Assembly: GCA_943736015.1 (NCBI GenBank)
Contig: OX031065.1
Span: 47,966,992 to 48,030,991, forward strand
DNA from: Tridacna crocea
Lineage: Eukaryota > Mollusca > Bivalvia > Cardiida > Cardiidae
Length of the DNA stretch: 64,000 bases
Reading direction: 5' to 3'
Part shown: positions 34,991-47,000 of the stretch, in pieces
Layout of the letters: every line of letters begins with the position of its first letter
Numbering within the stretch: the stretch's first letter is position 1
The notes under the pieces: model-generated
What the model was told of the DNA's origin: nothing
The model's input: the letters and a program-made list of their open reading frames with translations, nothing else
Database searches by the model: none
Program-made: the position numbers and the translations under genes

Positions 34991-35351
34991 CATCCTCGGA
35001 TACCCCAGGGTCTCCCTATTTGCTACGCTACATCGACCCTGGGACAATTGACTAATAAAACTTTGAATCAGCCGCCGAAAATCGATTCTAAACGTCATAC
35101 CGTACAGTACACTCGCCCATCACAAAATGATGATAGAACCAATGAAAAGCCAGCATTCGGCCAGCGGTAAAGCGAGCCGCCGAAAATCGATATGAAACGT
35201 CATAGCGTACTGTACACTCGCCCATCACAAAATGATGATGGAACCAATGAAAAGCCAGCATTCGGCCAGCGGTAAAGCGAAGGAAATTCAACTAATTGTC
35301 CCAGGGGTCGATGTAGCGTAGCAAATAGGGAACCCGGGGTATCCGAGGATG
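34991..35351. mobile_element. MITE with 9-bp target duplication (Mutator-like by TSD length)
   Basis: AGGGTGACG flanks the element at 34982-34990 and 35352-35360. The terminal inverted repeats are about 58 bp, starting CATCCTCGGATACCCCAGGG. The interior is a 105-bp segment present twice in tandem (35071-35175 and 35176-35280; GCCGCCGAAAATCGAT start). Nine-base duplications suit Mutator-like elements; no transposase is present to confirm. Frames of 67-75 codons reflect the internal duplication. Confidence 0.75.
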
Positions 35352-35360
35352 AGGGTGACG

Positions 35361-35480
35361 CGGTTTTAAAGACTTTGCCGGGGTCAGTCGTAAGGTGTAG
35401 GTTTCGTAACCCCGGGTTCGGGCCTCATTGGATCCACTTTTTTTTTAACGGGAGTATCCTGGGGTGAGATACATTAGAGC
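35361..35480 (+). other. tRNA-like (SINE head) remnant
   Basis: GGGGTCAGTCGTAAGGTGTA followed by CCCCGGGTTCGGGCCTC resembles a degraded A box and a good B box, with a T-run soon after. Probably a SINE head into which the preceding MITE inserted. A cloverleaf could not be completed. Confidence 0.35.
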
Positions 35481-35681
35481 CCAAGCTTAGGAATTGTGAA
35501 ACCAAGGAAATACATGAAATGTGAGCTGTCGCCATGATATGACTTAAAATATGTTGAAATCGGCTTAAAATGCCTTTAAATCAATCAATGCAAAGAAGAT
35601 TCGCCCCTGCAACCACAACAATTGTGAGAATTCTCTCTCTCTGATCATTTAGCATTATATTTATAAACAGAGTATGAAACT

Positions 35682-35912
35682 TTAACCTGCTAGGTACCAC
35701 ACAAGCCCAAGCTTTAAGGATCCTGAAAGATAAAGCCTCTTGGAATATTGCAGGGTAAGAAGAAAATACTGGTTACTGGCATTTTCCCCTTTCCTTGCAA
35801 TGTTTTCAACTTTATCAAAGAGACTTTTTCATTTGAGCTCCATTAGATCTATCATCTGCATATACTTTTAGTTTGTTAGATTCTAAATTTTGTTAGTTTG
35901 GTAAATAATTAA
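35682..35912. mobile_element. Family A MITE, diverged, complete
   Basis: TTAACCTGCTAGGTACCACAC to GTTAGTTTGGTAAATAATTAA; 231 bp, the normal length. The palindrome is altered to GTAAGAAGAAAATACTGG with TTACTGGCATTTTCCCC opposite. The right part keeps ATCTGCATATACTTTTAGTT in family order. Confidence 0.65.
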
Positions 35913-35933
35913 AGAACAAAATATATCATATTT

Positions 35934-37915
35934 AGCTCACCTAAGCACGAAGTGCTAATGGTGAGCTTTTGTGATCGCCCAATGTCCGTCGTCCGTCGTC
36001 CGTCGTGCGTCGTCAGGACGTCCGTCTCGAGAGCGTCGTGCGTCGTCCATTGTCAACAATTTCTTTAAACATCTTCTCCTTCTGAACCAATCTTGATGAA
36101 ACTTGGCAGGGATGTTCCTTGGGTGAAGTTCTACCAAAGTTATTCAAGAGATTGAATTCTAGACATAATTCTGGTTGCCATGGCAACCAAAAGGAAAACA
36201 AAAAAAAAAAAAATAGCAAAATCTTTGAAAATCTTCTCCTCTGAAACTAGAAGGCGTAGAGCTTTGATATCTGGTATGTAGCATCTCCTAGTGGACCTCT
36301 ACCAAGATTGTTCATATGATGCCCCTGGGGTCAAAACTGGCCCCGCCCCGGGGGTCACAAATTTGAAACGGAGGAACGAAGAAGGAAAACTTTAAAATTC
36401 TTCTTCTCTGAAACTAGAAAGTGCAGAGCTTTGATATTTGGTATGTAGCGTCTCCTAGTGGACCTCTACTAAGATTGTTCATATGATGCTCCTGGGGTCA
36501 AAACTGGCCACACCCCGGGGGTCACAAGTTTGAAACTGAGGAACAAAGAAGGAAAACTTTAAAAATCTTCTGCTCTAAAACTAGAAGGTGCAGAGCTTAG
36601 ATATTTGGTATCCAGCACCTTCTTGTAAACCTCTGCTAAGAGTATTCATATGATGCCCCTGGGGTCAAAACTGGCCACGCCCCGGGGGTCAAAATTTTTT
36701 ATTATAGGAACAAAGAAGGAAAATTTCAAGATTCTTCTTCTCTGAAACTAGAAGGCGTACGCTTTGATATTTGGTAGGTAGCATCTCGTAGTAGACATCT
36801 ACCAAGATTGTTCATATGATGCTCTTGGGGTCAAAACTTGCCCCGCCCCGTGGGTCACAAGTTTGTATTATAGGAACAAAGAAGGAAAATTTAAAATTCT
36901 TCTTCTCTGAAACTAGAGGGTGCAGAGCTTTGATGTGTGGTAGGTAGTATCTCCTAGTGGACCTCTACCAAGATTGTTCATATGATGCTCCTGGGGTCAA
37001 AACTGGCCACGCCCCGGGGGTCACAATTTTGTATTATAGGAACAAAGAAGGAAAATTTCAATATTCTTCTTCTCTGAAACTAGAAGGCGTAGAGCTTTGA
37101 TATTTGGTATACATGTAGCATCTCCTAGTGGACCTCTACAAAGACTGTTCATATGATGCCCCTTGGGTCAAAACTGGCCACGCCCCGGGGGTCACAATTT
37201 TGAAACTTAGGAACAAAGAAGGAAAACTTTAAAATTCTTCTTCTCTGAAACTAGAGGGTGCAGAGCTTTGATATGTGGTAGATAGCATCTCCTAGTAGAC
37301 CTCTACCAAGATTGTTCATATGATGTCCTCGGGGTCAAAACTGGCCCCGCCCCGGGGGTCACAATTTTGAAACATAGAAATAAAGAAGAAAAAATGTAGA
37401 ATTCTTGTCTGAAACTAGGTGGTGCAGAGCTTTGATATTTGGTATGTAGCATCTCCTCGTAAACCTCTACCAAGATTGTTCATATGATGCCCATTGGGTC
37501 AAAACTGGTCCCAGAGGGCAGAAGTTTGAAACATAGGAACAAAAAAGGAAAACTTTAAATTTCTTATTCTCTGAAACTAGAAGGCGTAGAGCTTTGATAT
37601 TTGGTATGTAGCATCTCTTAGTGGAATTCTACAAAGTTTCTTCATACTATGCCCCTGGGGTCAAAACTTGCCCTGCCCCAGGGGTCACAAGTTCGAAACA
37701 TAGAAAGAAAGTAGGAAAACTTTAAAATTCTACTTCTCTGAAACTAGAAGGCGTAGAGCTTTGATATTTTGTAAGTAGCATCTCCTCGTGGACCTCAACC
37801 AAGTTTTTTCTTAGGATGCCCCTGGGGTCAAAACTGGCCCTGCCCAGGGGTCACAAGTTTAATTTACAGCTTGGTTCTCAGGTAAGCGATATAGGACCAT
37901 CATGGTCCTCTTGGT
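35934..37915 (+). mobile_element. Helentron-like non-autonomous element (family A2, CACCTG ends)
   Basis: 5' end AGCTCACCTAAGCACGAAGT with a hairpin AGCAC-GAA-GTGCT, then GTCCGTCGTCCGTCGTGCG repeats. The body is about ten units of about 167 bp from 36240 to 37870, each with CTGAAACTAGAAGGCGTAGA, AGCATCTCCTAGTGGACCTC, TTGTTCATATGATGCCCC and GGGGTCAAAACTGGCC. 3' end CAGGTAAGCGATATA, then hairpin AGGACC-ATCAT-GGTCCT and CTTGG. The usual hairpin in this family is GGGCC/GGCCC; here both arms carry a matching change. Non-coding. Confidence 0.7.
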
Positions 37916-37989
37916 TTTTTTTCCAGCTACCAGTTTCTATAAAATAACAGAAAGCCTATGATTTATTACAATTAATTGAATTATAATTG

Positions 37990-38420
37990 TAATTTGACTA
38001 GGGTTTGGATGTGATAGTGGTTAAAAGTACAATGAGTGTAGCCTACCCATACTGACCAACACAAGCACAACGTTATACGGTAGCTTTACTCAGTTGACCT
38101 TAATTTACCGTAGTTGTTCGACATTAGAGTGTAGTTTATGCGTATTTTAGCGTAGTGAATAATTTAATCGAAGTTAGACGTAGTAATATCATAGTTAGCC
38201 CCAGTCACTGCACGTAGTTGAATGTAGTTAACCGTACTTACACGTAGTTCGACGTACTCAGACTTTCTGTATGGCCAAGTTTGAACCTACTTTGAACGTA
38301 CTGCAACGTAGTTGACCGTATTAGCATAACGGCAGACTACATTTGAAATGAACTACGGACAACTACGTGCATTGACCGTAAATGTGACCATAGCTTAATG
38401 TAGTAGACGGTAACGCTTGT
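37990..38420. repeat. Motif-saturated repeat: CGTAGTTGACCGTA
   Basis: About twenty occurrences of CGTA(G/C)T, many within GTAGTTGACCGTA-like words on both strands, at irregular 15-30 bp spacing. No open frame or clear terminal repeats. It resembles the arms of the 1196-3710 element in style but not in sequence. Confidence 0.5.
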
Positions 38421-38534
38421 TTTTCCCTTTACCACACAAAAACGACCCTGGGGGAAATTAGGTTTTGAAAACATTGCGAGAAAAAGAGAATATGCAGGGA
38501 AACAGCATTTTTCTCCTTTTTCCACAATGTTTTT
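38421..38534. mobile_element. Family A MITE, left portion of an interrupted copy
   Basis: It starts CCCTTTACCACACAAAAACG and keeps a palindrome AAAACATTGCGAGAAAAAGAG with its complement up to CACAATGTTTTT. The remaining portion lies at 40290-40385, on the other side of the family A2 element. Confidence 0.65.
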
Positions 38535-40289
38535 AGCTCACCTGAGCACAACGTGCTCAAGGGGAGCTTTTAGGATCACCCGGGTCCGTCGTCCGTCGTG
38601 CGTCGTCCGTCGTGCGTCGTCAACAATTCTTTAAACATCAACTCCTCCTAAATCGCTGGGTGGATTTGGACCAAACCTGGCAGGAATGTTCCTTGGGAGG
38701 TCCTCTTAAAAATTGTTCATAGAATTTGATTCCATCAAAAACTGTGGTTGCCATGGCAACCAAACGGAATTTTTTAGCAAATTCTTTAAAAATCTTCTCC
38801 TCTGAAACCGCTGGTCGGATTTTGAAATAATTTCACAGACATGTTCCTTGGGTGACCCTTTTCAAAAATTGTTCGTGAAATTTTCATCCGTCAAAAAATG
38901 TGGCTCTGGTGAATGGGGGCTACTTGCACTATACAGAAATAAAGGAATTCTTTAAAAATCTTCTCCTCTGAAACCGCTGGTCGGATTTTGAAATAATTTC
39001 ACAGATATGTTCCTTGGGTGACCCTTTTCAAAAAGTGTTCGTGAAATTTTGATCCGTCAAAAAATGTGGCTCTGGTGAATAGGGGCTACTTGCACTATAC
39101 AGAAATGAAGGAATTCTTAAAAATTCTTCTTCTCTGACACCTCTGGTCAGATTTTAAAATAATTTCACAGAGTTGCTCCTTGGGTGACCCTTTTCGAAAC
39201 ATGTTCGTGAAATTTTGATTGGTCAAGAAACATGGCTCTGGTGAATGGGGGCTTCTTGCACTATACAGAAATGAAGAAATTCTGGAAAATTCTTCTTCTC
39301 TGAAACAGCTGGTTAGATTTTGAAATAATTTCACAGAGTTGTTCCTTTGGTGACCCTTTTCAAAATTTGTTCGTGAAATTTTGATTGGTCAAGAAATATG
39401 GCTCTGGTGATTGGGGGCTACTTGCACTATACAGAAATGAAGAAATTCTTAAAAATTCTTCTTCTCTGAAACAGCTGGTTAGATTTTGAAATAATTTCAC
39501 AGATTTGTTCCTTGGGTGACCTTTTTCAAAAACTGTCCGCGAAATTTTGATTGGTCTAGAAACATGGCTCTGGTGAATGGGGGCTACTTGCACTATACAG
39601 AAATGAAGAAATTCTGGAAAATTCTTCTTCTCTGAAATGGCAGGACAGATTTTGAAATAATTTCACAGAGATGTTCCTTGGGTGGTCCTTTTCTAAGATT
39701 GTTCACGAAATTTTGATTGGCCAAGAAACATGGCTCTGGTGAATGGGGGCTACTTGCACTATATGGAAATGAAGAAATTCTTGAAAATTCTTCTTCTCTG
39801 AAACCCGTTGTCAAATTTTAAAATAATCTGACAGAGATGTTCCTTGGGTGACCCTTTTCAAAAGCTGTACATATAATTTTGATCTGTCAAGAAACATGGC
39901 TCTTGTGAATGGGGGCTACTTGCACTATACGGACATGATGAAATTGTTGAAAATTCTCTTTCTCTGAAACCCCTGGTCAGATTTTGAATTGTTCCTTGGG
40001 TGACCCTTTTCAAAACTTGTTCGTAAATTTTGATCCATCAAGAAACATGGCTCTTGTGGATGGGGGCTACTTGCTCTTATACAGAAATGAAGAATTCTTA
40101 AAAATTCTTCTTTTTGAAACTGATGGTCAGATTTCGAAATGACTTTTACAGGTGACCTTTTGAAAATTGCTTGGCAAATTATAAATTTGGTTCCAATGTT
40201 TCAATACCTCAAAAAAAAAAAAAAAAAAATAGACTATGGTCATCTCAAAAATTCAGGTGAGCGATCCAGGGCCATCTTGGCCCTCTTGT
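38535..40289 (+). mobile_element. Helentron-like element (family A2), inserted in a MITE
   Basis: 5' end AGCTCACCTGAGCACAACGT with hairpin GAGCAC-AAC-GTGCTC and TCCGTCGTGCGTCG repeats. The body holds about nine units of about 167 bp (38780-40110), with TTCTCTGAAACCGCTGGTC, GTTCCTTGGGTGACCCTTTT and CATGGCTCTGGTGAATGGGG. The unit length is near a multiple of three, so similar 73-79 codon minus-strand frames ending in ISV recur. 3' end CAGGTGAGCGATCCAGG, hairpin GGGCC-ATCTT-GGCCC, then TCTTGT. A T-rich junction on both sides suits Helentron insertion between T residues. Confidence 0.75.
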
Positions 40290-40385
40290 CTAGTTTTTTA
40301 ATCCTAGAATATGCGCCGTATTTGATTTGTAGTATGAAAACGCATCAGGTATGGACAAGTCCAAAATTTTGACGTTTTGTTAATA
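40290..40385. mobile_element. Family A MITE, right portion of the interrupted copy
   Basis: GTATGAAAACGCATCAGGTATGG then AAGTCCAAAATTTTGACGTT matches the family's outer half in the orientation that continues 38421-38534. Together the two parts give about 210 bp, the normal element length. Confidence 0.55.
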
Positions 40386-40976
40386 ATCAATACAGGTAGC
40401 TTACTCATTTGAGACGACAGGTAGGAAAAGCTTTAATGTATTCTCAAGTTCAGACGGTGTTCCAATCTGGTCTAATCTACATCACTCAAGAAAGACATTT
40501 CAAAAGTACAAAAAAGGCCTTTCTTGACTGATGTGGAAAACATTGTGGGAGAAGGAATAGTTGGATATATAATGCTTAAAAAAGCCTCACACAGTGAAGA
40601 AAAGAAATGCGTTTTATTGAGGAGTGGTGCACGTTGAAATGGGCTTTTGAGGAAAACGGGTCAATTTGCTATCTTTTTATCAGAATTGTTTCCTCAGCGC
40701 GCCAAAATAATGCAATTGATCGTTTAGTTTAAAATATTATAAGCTCCAACAACTCGAAACTTTTTTTCAGCCCAAGTAGATCAGGGTCAGAGAGCACGTC
40801 ACATCTAGTCTTCCATTGTCCTCAAGGCCACCTTAAGGTTGCGAAAGGCGACCTTAAAAAAAAAGACCATAGGGTTACATGACGTAACAAGGCAAGTACC
40901 TGAGAGTAATACGGAAGAATAATAAATCTTACCGTTTTAATCGGGTTCTGTTTTTGTGCATTTTTACAGAATTCTG
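40386..40976. other. Upstream flank of the METTL24-like gene
   Basis: About 590 bp between the repeat cluster and the first coding exon. It presumably contains the promoter or a 5' UTR intron: TTTTTACAG at 40961-40969 is a plausible acceptor just before the start codon. No TATA box could be assigned with confidence. Confidence 0.35.
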
Positions 40977-41073
40977 ATGTATAGACAAAGTTCGATGCGT
41001 GGTTTGCTGATCTTAGCTATAATCATTGTTGCGACCGTGTTAACGTTTGGAACCTACTGCCAAACCGACCCAG
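40977..41073 (+). CDS. METTL24-like: METTL24-like exon 1: signal anchor
   Basis: The ATG at 40977 begins a 32-codon segment, MYRQSSMRGLLILAIIIVAT onward, ending at TGCCAAACCGACCCAG before GTTTGT. It ends in phase 1; codon 33 (Glu) is completed by exon 2. A second in-frame Met at residue 7 would also leave the anchor intact, so the exact start is slightly uncertain. Confidence 0.75.
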
Positions 41074-44000
41074 GTTTGTAGCACTTTTGTTTTCTTTTAA
41101 ATCCGTTAATCTCGTTATAGGCGACGTAATGTTGCGAACGATATGAAGTAAGATTATGTACGGTGAATCAAATGTACATGTATCTAGACTAGTTCAAGAC
41201 TTTAGACTGTCTTTGTATTGATGTGGTAAGAAAAGAACCCTCTAGAAAACATAGTCACGGTGATTTACTAATGAACAATTATTTGTTCCTGTCAATCACC
41301 ATCTTATCGCTCTTGTCAGCGGGACTTACATGGAAACGGACAGAGCAACCTGGCTTTTAGATTTCTTTGTCCCAAAAACATAGATCAATGCTATGTTCCC
41401 ACTCTCACGATTGCGCCACAATTGAAATCGTGGTCTTAATCGTGAGCAAGTCGTGATTATCCTATCAGGTCGTATCAGAACTTGATGTTAATCGTGGCAA
41501 TCGTGTTAATCGTATGATTTTTTTGGCTGTCAAAAGATTTTCTACGATCAACACAATTGATTTTCAATCGTGATCATCGCTTCTAATAGTATTGAATCGT
41601 AACAAAACTTAGCGGATCGCATCAAATCGTGCTTCTAAATCGTGTTGATCGGGAAAACCTTGGACAAGCTAAAGGCAAAGCTCTGGTTTGATTTGTTGGA
41701 TAATAGGATAGGATAAGTTCTCCTTTTTGATCCCCATACATCGAGGCAACAGACGTAAGAAATGCGGCACCCTTTGCCGCAGCAGAACACGGTGCCGTTT
41801 AAAACGAACATATTCCCTTCAACATTGAACATTCAGGTTCTACTCGTAGCAGCTCAAAACGTTTTAGAAATAAACTCAGAAGCCTTTCCGAAAGCCTGCA
41901 AGCCAGGTTGGTTGGGTCAAAAGGGCAGGTCAAAAAAAGAGAATTTCAGAGAACCGATTACCGCATTTTCACCCTCAGAAAATGAAACAAGATGGCCAAG
42001 ATGGCAACAAGAGGGCCCTGAATCGCTCACCTGAATTTTAGAGAGGACCATAACTCTTCTTTTTTTTCTTTAGGTATTGGAACTTTATAAACAAAATATA
42101 TATTTTGCCAAACGATTTTTTAAAAGTCACCAGAAAAGTCATTTCACCACCTGTCACCACCCCTACAATCATCACCACAGCAATGATTATGATGAATCAG
42201 AATTCTGCAACTAGATTTTAAGATAGATCAGCCATCGACAATTTCTTGAAGAAGAGCACATTCTCGCACATGCTCGATAGTGACTAAAATTGTAAGTGGA
42301 ACAAGAACCAACAATTATTGGCTCTTGTTTTTCGACGGATATAGTTTTTGAGAAGAATCACGCAAGGAACATTTCTGTGAAATTATTTCAAAATCTGACC
42401 AGCGGTTTTTGGGAAAAATAATTTTTAAGGATTTCTCCATGGCCATATAGTGCAAGTAGCCCCCATTCACCAGAGCCATGTTATTTGATGGTCATCGAAA
42501 GAACATTTCTATGAAATTATTTCAAAATCTGATCGGCGGTTTCAGAGAAGAAGAATTTTCAAGAATTTCTTAATAGCCGTATAGTGCAAGTAGCCCCCAC
42601 TCACCAGAGCCATGTTTCTTAACGGATCAAAAATTCCCCAAAAGTATTTGAAAAGCGTCATCAAAGGAACATCTCTGTGGAATTATTTCAAAATCTGACC
42701 AGCAATTTTAGAGGAGAAGATTTTTAAAGAACTTCTTTGAAAACTCCATTTGGGTGCCATGGCAACCAGAGTTCTTTTATGGAAGCAAATTCTGTGAACA
42801 ATTTTTAAAGAGTTCCATGGAACATTCCAGCCAAGTTTGGTAAAAATTTGCCCAAAGGTTTGAAAACAAGAATTTAATGTACATTTGAAATGAAAATGGG
42901 GTATTGTGTATCATTAAGTCAACTAAACAACATGTTTATCTATCATCACATCTTCGCGAGCCAAGGTTGCGATCACTACGTGGATCTTACCTCGGCTGAT
43001 TGAGCCCGATTTTGAGATTCCTGCGATGCACCCTCTATTGGATGCTTGTTATTAAACCCCCCACCCCCCCTTTACATCATATTTCTGAAAGCCAATGAAA
43101 TATCGTTTTACAAACCGCTTACGAATATAACTATTCAACATGACGCGATAAGCAGACATCCACGTGGGTTTCCATGTTTACCTCAATTCGAAAGGTCGCA
43201 ACCTTATTCTATTTTTATCAAAGATGAAATGCTACGAACGATTTCATTCGTTGCAGTTAGAGCTGACTGCATCAAATGAAAAAGCGTATCGGGGAAATGT
43301 AAAAATCAAGCTCGATCTGCAAATGGTAGAGTAGCGTAGTGAATCGTCAGCCTTGGCTTGCGAACATGTTATCATCAAGGGAACTTCAATCTATTTGTAT
43401 GATGTGTCGAGGAGGCTAGAAAACTAACCGAAATATTAGCTTCTTTCTTCTGTGAGCCATGGTCACACCCAGAACTGTCTGACTACCTCTCTCCTGACCC
43501 TTGCGGGCTATGCTAGTCTGGCAACTACTCGTCTTCTTCCTCCCTGGTGATATAATGTCTGTATACTGCAGATCCATATCACATTATCACTTTCCTAAAC
43601 AATTAGTATTCACAAAAACAAGAGGGCCATGATGGCCCTGTATCGCTCCACTGGCTTTTTAACCCTTTACCACACAAATTGAAGTGTTCATGACCATGAA
43701 AAAGAGTGCCTGCAAAAACAATGAACGCTGTCAGGCAGTACAAGCAGGTTAATTCATTAGCATGAAAGGTAAAATCCTTGGAAAAATAAGCTGAATGATA
43801 GAAACCTTACTCTGAATTTATTATTCACCTCATGTGAGCATAACTATTAGCATGAAAAAATGAATAACACTTGAAAACAGAATATTTTCTATCAAAAAAC
43901 TTAATGTCTAGCACCAATCATGTATCAATGCAGTTTGATAATCAAGGGAGGTAAATAGTACCAAACTTTATCTTTCATAAAAAGAGTTATTTCCCTTGAT

Positions 44001-47000
44001 TAATGTATAAATTAAAGTGAGGCCCATGATCCCTGGATGGAGCTAATTTTGACCCCAGACCTACAATATGAAACTAGGATGTGTGGTTATAAACACTTGC
44101 CCAATAAAAAGCCCTGTACAACAAGTTTGCTCAATAAAAGGCCCTGTAAAATATGTGACCCATGAGACAGGTTTATAAAGCCAATGTAAAACTTGTGACC
44201 CCTGGGATGGGGTCAAACTTGACCCCCAAAGTTAGAATTTTGGCCCTCTTGGTAGAAGCCCATTAGATAAAGCTACATGCAAATTTTGGTAGCCCTAGGC
44301 CCTATGGCTATGTACAAGTAGATTATTAAAGTTTCCCTATATAAGCCAATGCAAAACTTGTGATCCCCTGTGACGGGGGCTAAATTTGACCCCAGGGCTA
44401 TACTTTTGGGCACCCTCGGTAGAGACCCCCTAGATAAAGCTACATGGAAAATTTGATAGCCCTAGCCCTTATAGCTAGGTGCGACAAGATTTTGAAAGTT
44501 TTCCCTATATAAGCTCATGTAAAATTTGTTACCCCCCGGGGCGGGGCCAAATTTGACCCCTAGGCTATAAGTTGGAAACCCTTGGTAGAGGTCCACTAGA
44601 TAAAGCTACATGCCAAATTTGGTAGCCCTACGCCCTATGGCTAGGTGGAAGAAGAATTTTGAAGTTCTCCCTATATAAGCCCATGTAGTAAAACTTGTTA
44701 CCCCCAGGGTGGGGCCAATTTTGACCACAGGGCTATAATTTAGACACTCTTGGTAGAGGTCCATTAAATAAAACAACATCCCAAATTTGGTAGCCCTAGG
44801 CCCTATGCCTAGGTAGAAGAGGAGTTTAAAAGTTCTCCCTAAATAAGCCCATGTAAAACTTGTGACCCCCGGGGCGGGGGCCAATTTTGACCCCAGGGCT
44901 ATAATTTGAAGAAACTTGGTAGAGGTCCACTAGATAAAGCTACATGCCAAATTTGCTAGCTCTAGGCCTTACGGTTTCAGACAAGAAGATTTTCAAAGAT
45001 TTTCAAAATTTTTCAGTTTTGTTGCCATGGCAACCAGAGTTTTTGAAGGAATTAAATTCTTTCAAGAAATTCTGAAGAGGACCATGGCAGGATAATTTCT
45101 GTGAAGTTTCATCAAAATTGGATGGGTAGTTTCAGAGAAGAAGATGTTTAAAGAAAAAGTTAACGCACGGACGGACGGACGGACGGACGGACGCACGACG
45201 GACAACGGGCCATGACATAAGCCCGCTGGCTTTCGGCCAGTGGAGCTAAAAATGTGAAGTCTGTGAACATATGCACTCATCGGGGTCCAATCGCAGCTCT
45301 CCCTCGGATATGATCGTGAAACGCGGCGCAACAACAATTGTATCTTAGCGAAACAAAGCGCTTCGGTTCGCAATAAACATATCTCAACTTATTCAAACGT
45401 ATGTATTACATCATCATAACTCGTGACTCCCACTCGTAATAATCGTATCGAATTGGGATTCAATCGCAGACTTGAAAAGGATAATCTTATCGGATCGGAA
45501 TGGATCGTATACGAACGTCAGGCCGGACCGTAAATGGTCGTGTGAACTGAAATGACCAATCGCAACTATGTCGCATCCGTTTTTTAACGTCTCTACTCGT
45601 ATCATCTCGTTTGTTTGTTTGTATCATCTCGTTTGTTTGTTTGTTTGAATGGTGTTTTACGCCGCTTTCAACAGTATTTCAGTCATATCACGGCGACAGT
45701 TCACATATTCATGTTTCCTGGGTTTCACCAGTACTAGGCTAGGCTCTGAAGTGTCTTGCCCAAGGACACTCCTGTGAAAAAAAACCCATTGGAACCAGCG
45801 AGGCTCGAACCTGGGACCTCCAGGTTACGAGTCCTACACTTTACCACTGAGCCACACAGGACCCCGTATCATCTCGTATCCACACCAAACAATTCCCAAA
45901 GTTTCAGAATAAGCTGCAGATTGCGAATCGTGGCGCTCGTAACTACTGTCGCGGCAGTGTGAACCTGGTATAATCATAAATTTTCACGTCAATCTCGAAA
46001 AGTATTTGTCGGAAATCAAAAACCTCGGTATGACCGGGCCTTTGATGGTAACGTCACGTGACGCGCTCCCACATGTGCTTCGCTCAGGGAAATCAAGAAT
46101 GAATAAGTGCATAGAAATCAGAGGAGATTACTTTCAAAAATAGTGAACACTCCAAGTTGCTTTTTATGACAATATTCCGATACCGGCAATAGTCCACATT
46201 CTTACTGATCTCCCCTATTATGGAAAATCATGACTCAAGTAAAAACGCTCCTGCATGATGCATTATACCAAGCAAGTTATCGCATAATATGAGTCCGGTG
46301 TTTACAAATCGGCTGAATCTTTAGGTAGAAATAGTATTTTGTCATGCAGAAAACTTGCTGCTAGAAAGCGGTTTTGGCCGATATCAGGTGCGTGGATTGC
46401 GCAGGCTGACAGGTTGTTACTTGTTCACAGATCCATTTAACGGCCTTTTTTCAGAGCACAATTCAGTCTATTATAAAAGGTTTATTGTTTATTGCATGGG
46501 TAGCGAAGTGGCTGGATTGTGAATGTAATAGTCGTAGGTCCGAATTCCACAATGACAAATAAGTTTTATTTTTCGTTTTTTCCCTATCTGCTTGCAAAAG
46601 TAAAGTTATGACTTTCCGATATGTATTTATAGCTTTCTTATTTTTCTCTCTTATTCATATCTCGTTTTATTATTCGGCTTTGGTCTTTCTCTGTAGCAAT
46701 TTAACCCTTTCCCAAATAATCCCTGGTTTTTACGGGTCTGGAATAGTAGCCTTTTGAAAACATTGTGAGAAAAGGAGAAAATGCTGGTAACCAGCTACCC
46801 TATCATAGACAGAAATCATCGTTTCAGCAAGAGTTGAGTTGTCGTCTGCAAATGCTTTCAGTTTGGTCTAGTCTAAAAGTTTGTCGTTTGGGAAAAGGTT
46901 AAACACTCTAGCAGACGACTGACTTTTCCAGATTGTCCCGTGGTGAAAACATTTGCAAATGACGATTTAAAATAGCGCCCAATCTTAACTGTTGGATGTG

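Noticed and set aside
39095-39814. Repeated 73-79 codon minus-strand frames with SPEPCFLTNQNF-type peptides
   Set aside because: They are one frame per array unit in a Helentron-like element; the unit is close to a multiple of three and units differ by indels, so no repeat protein is likely.
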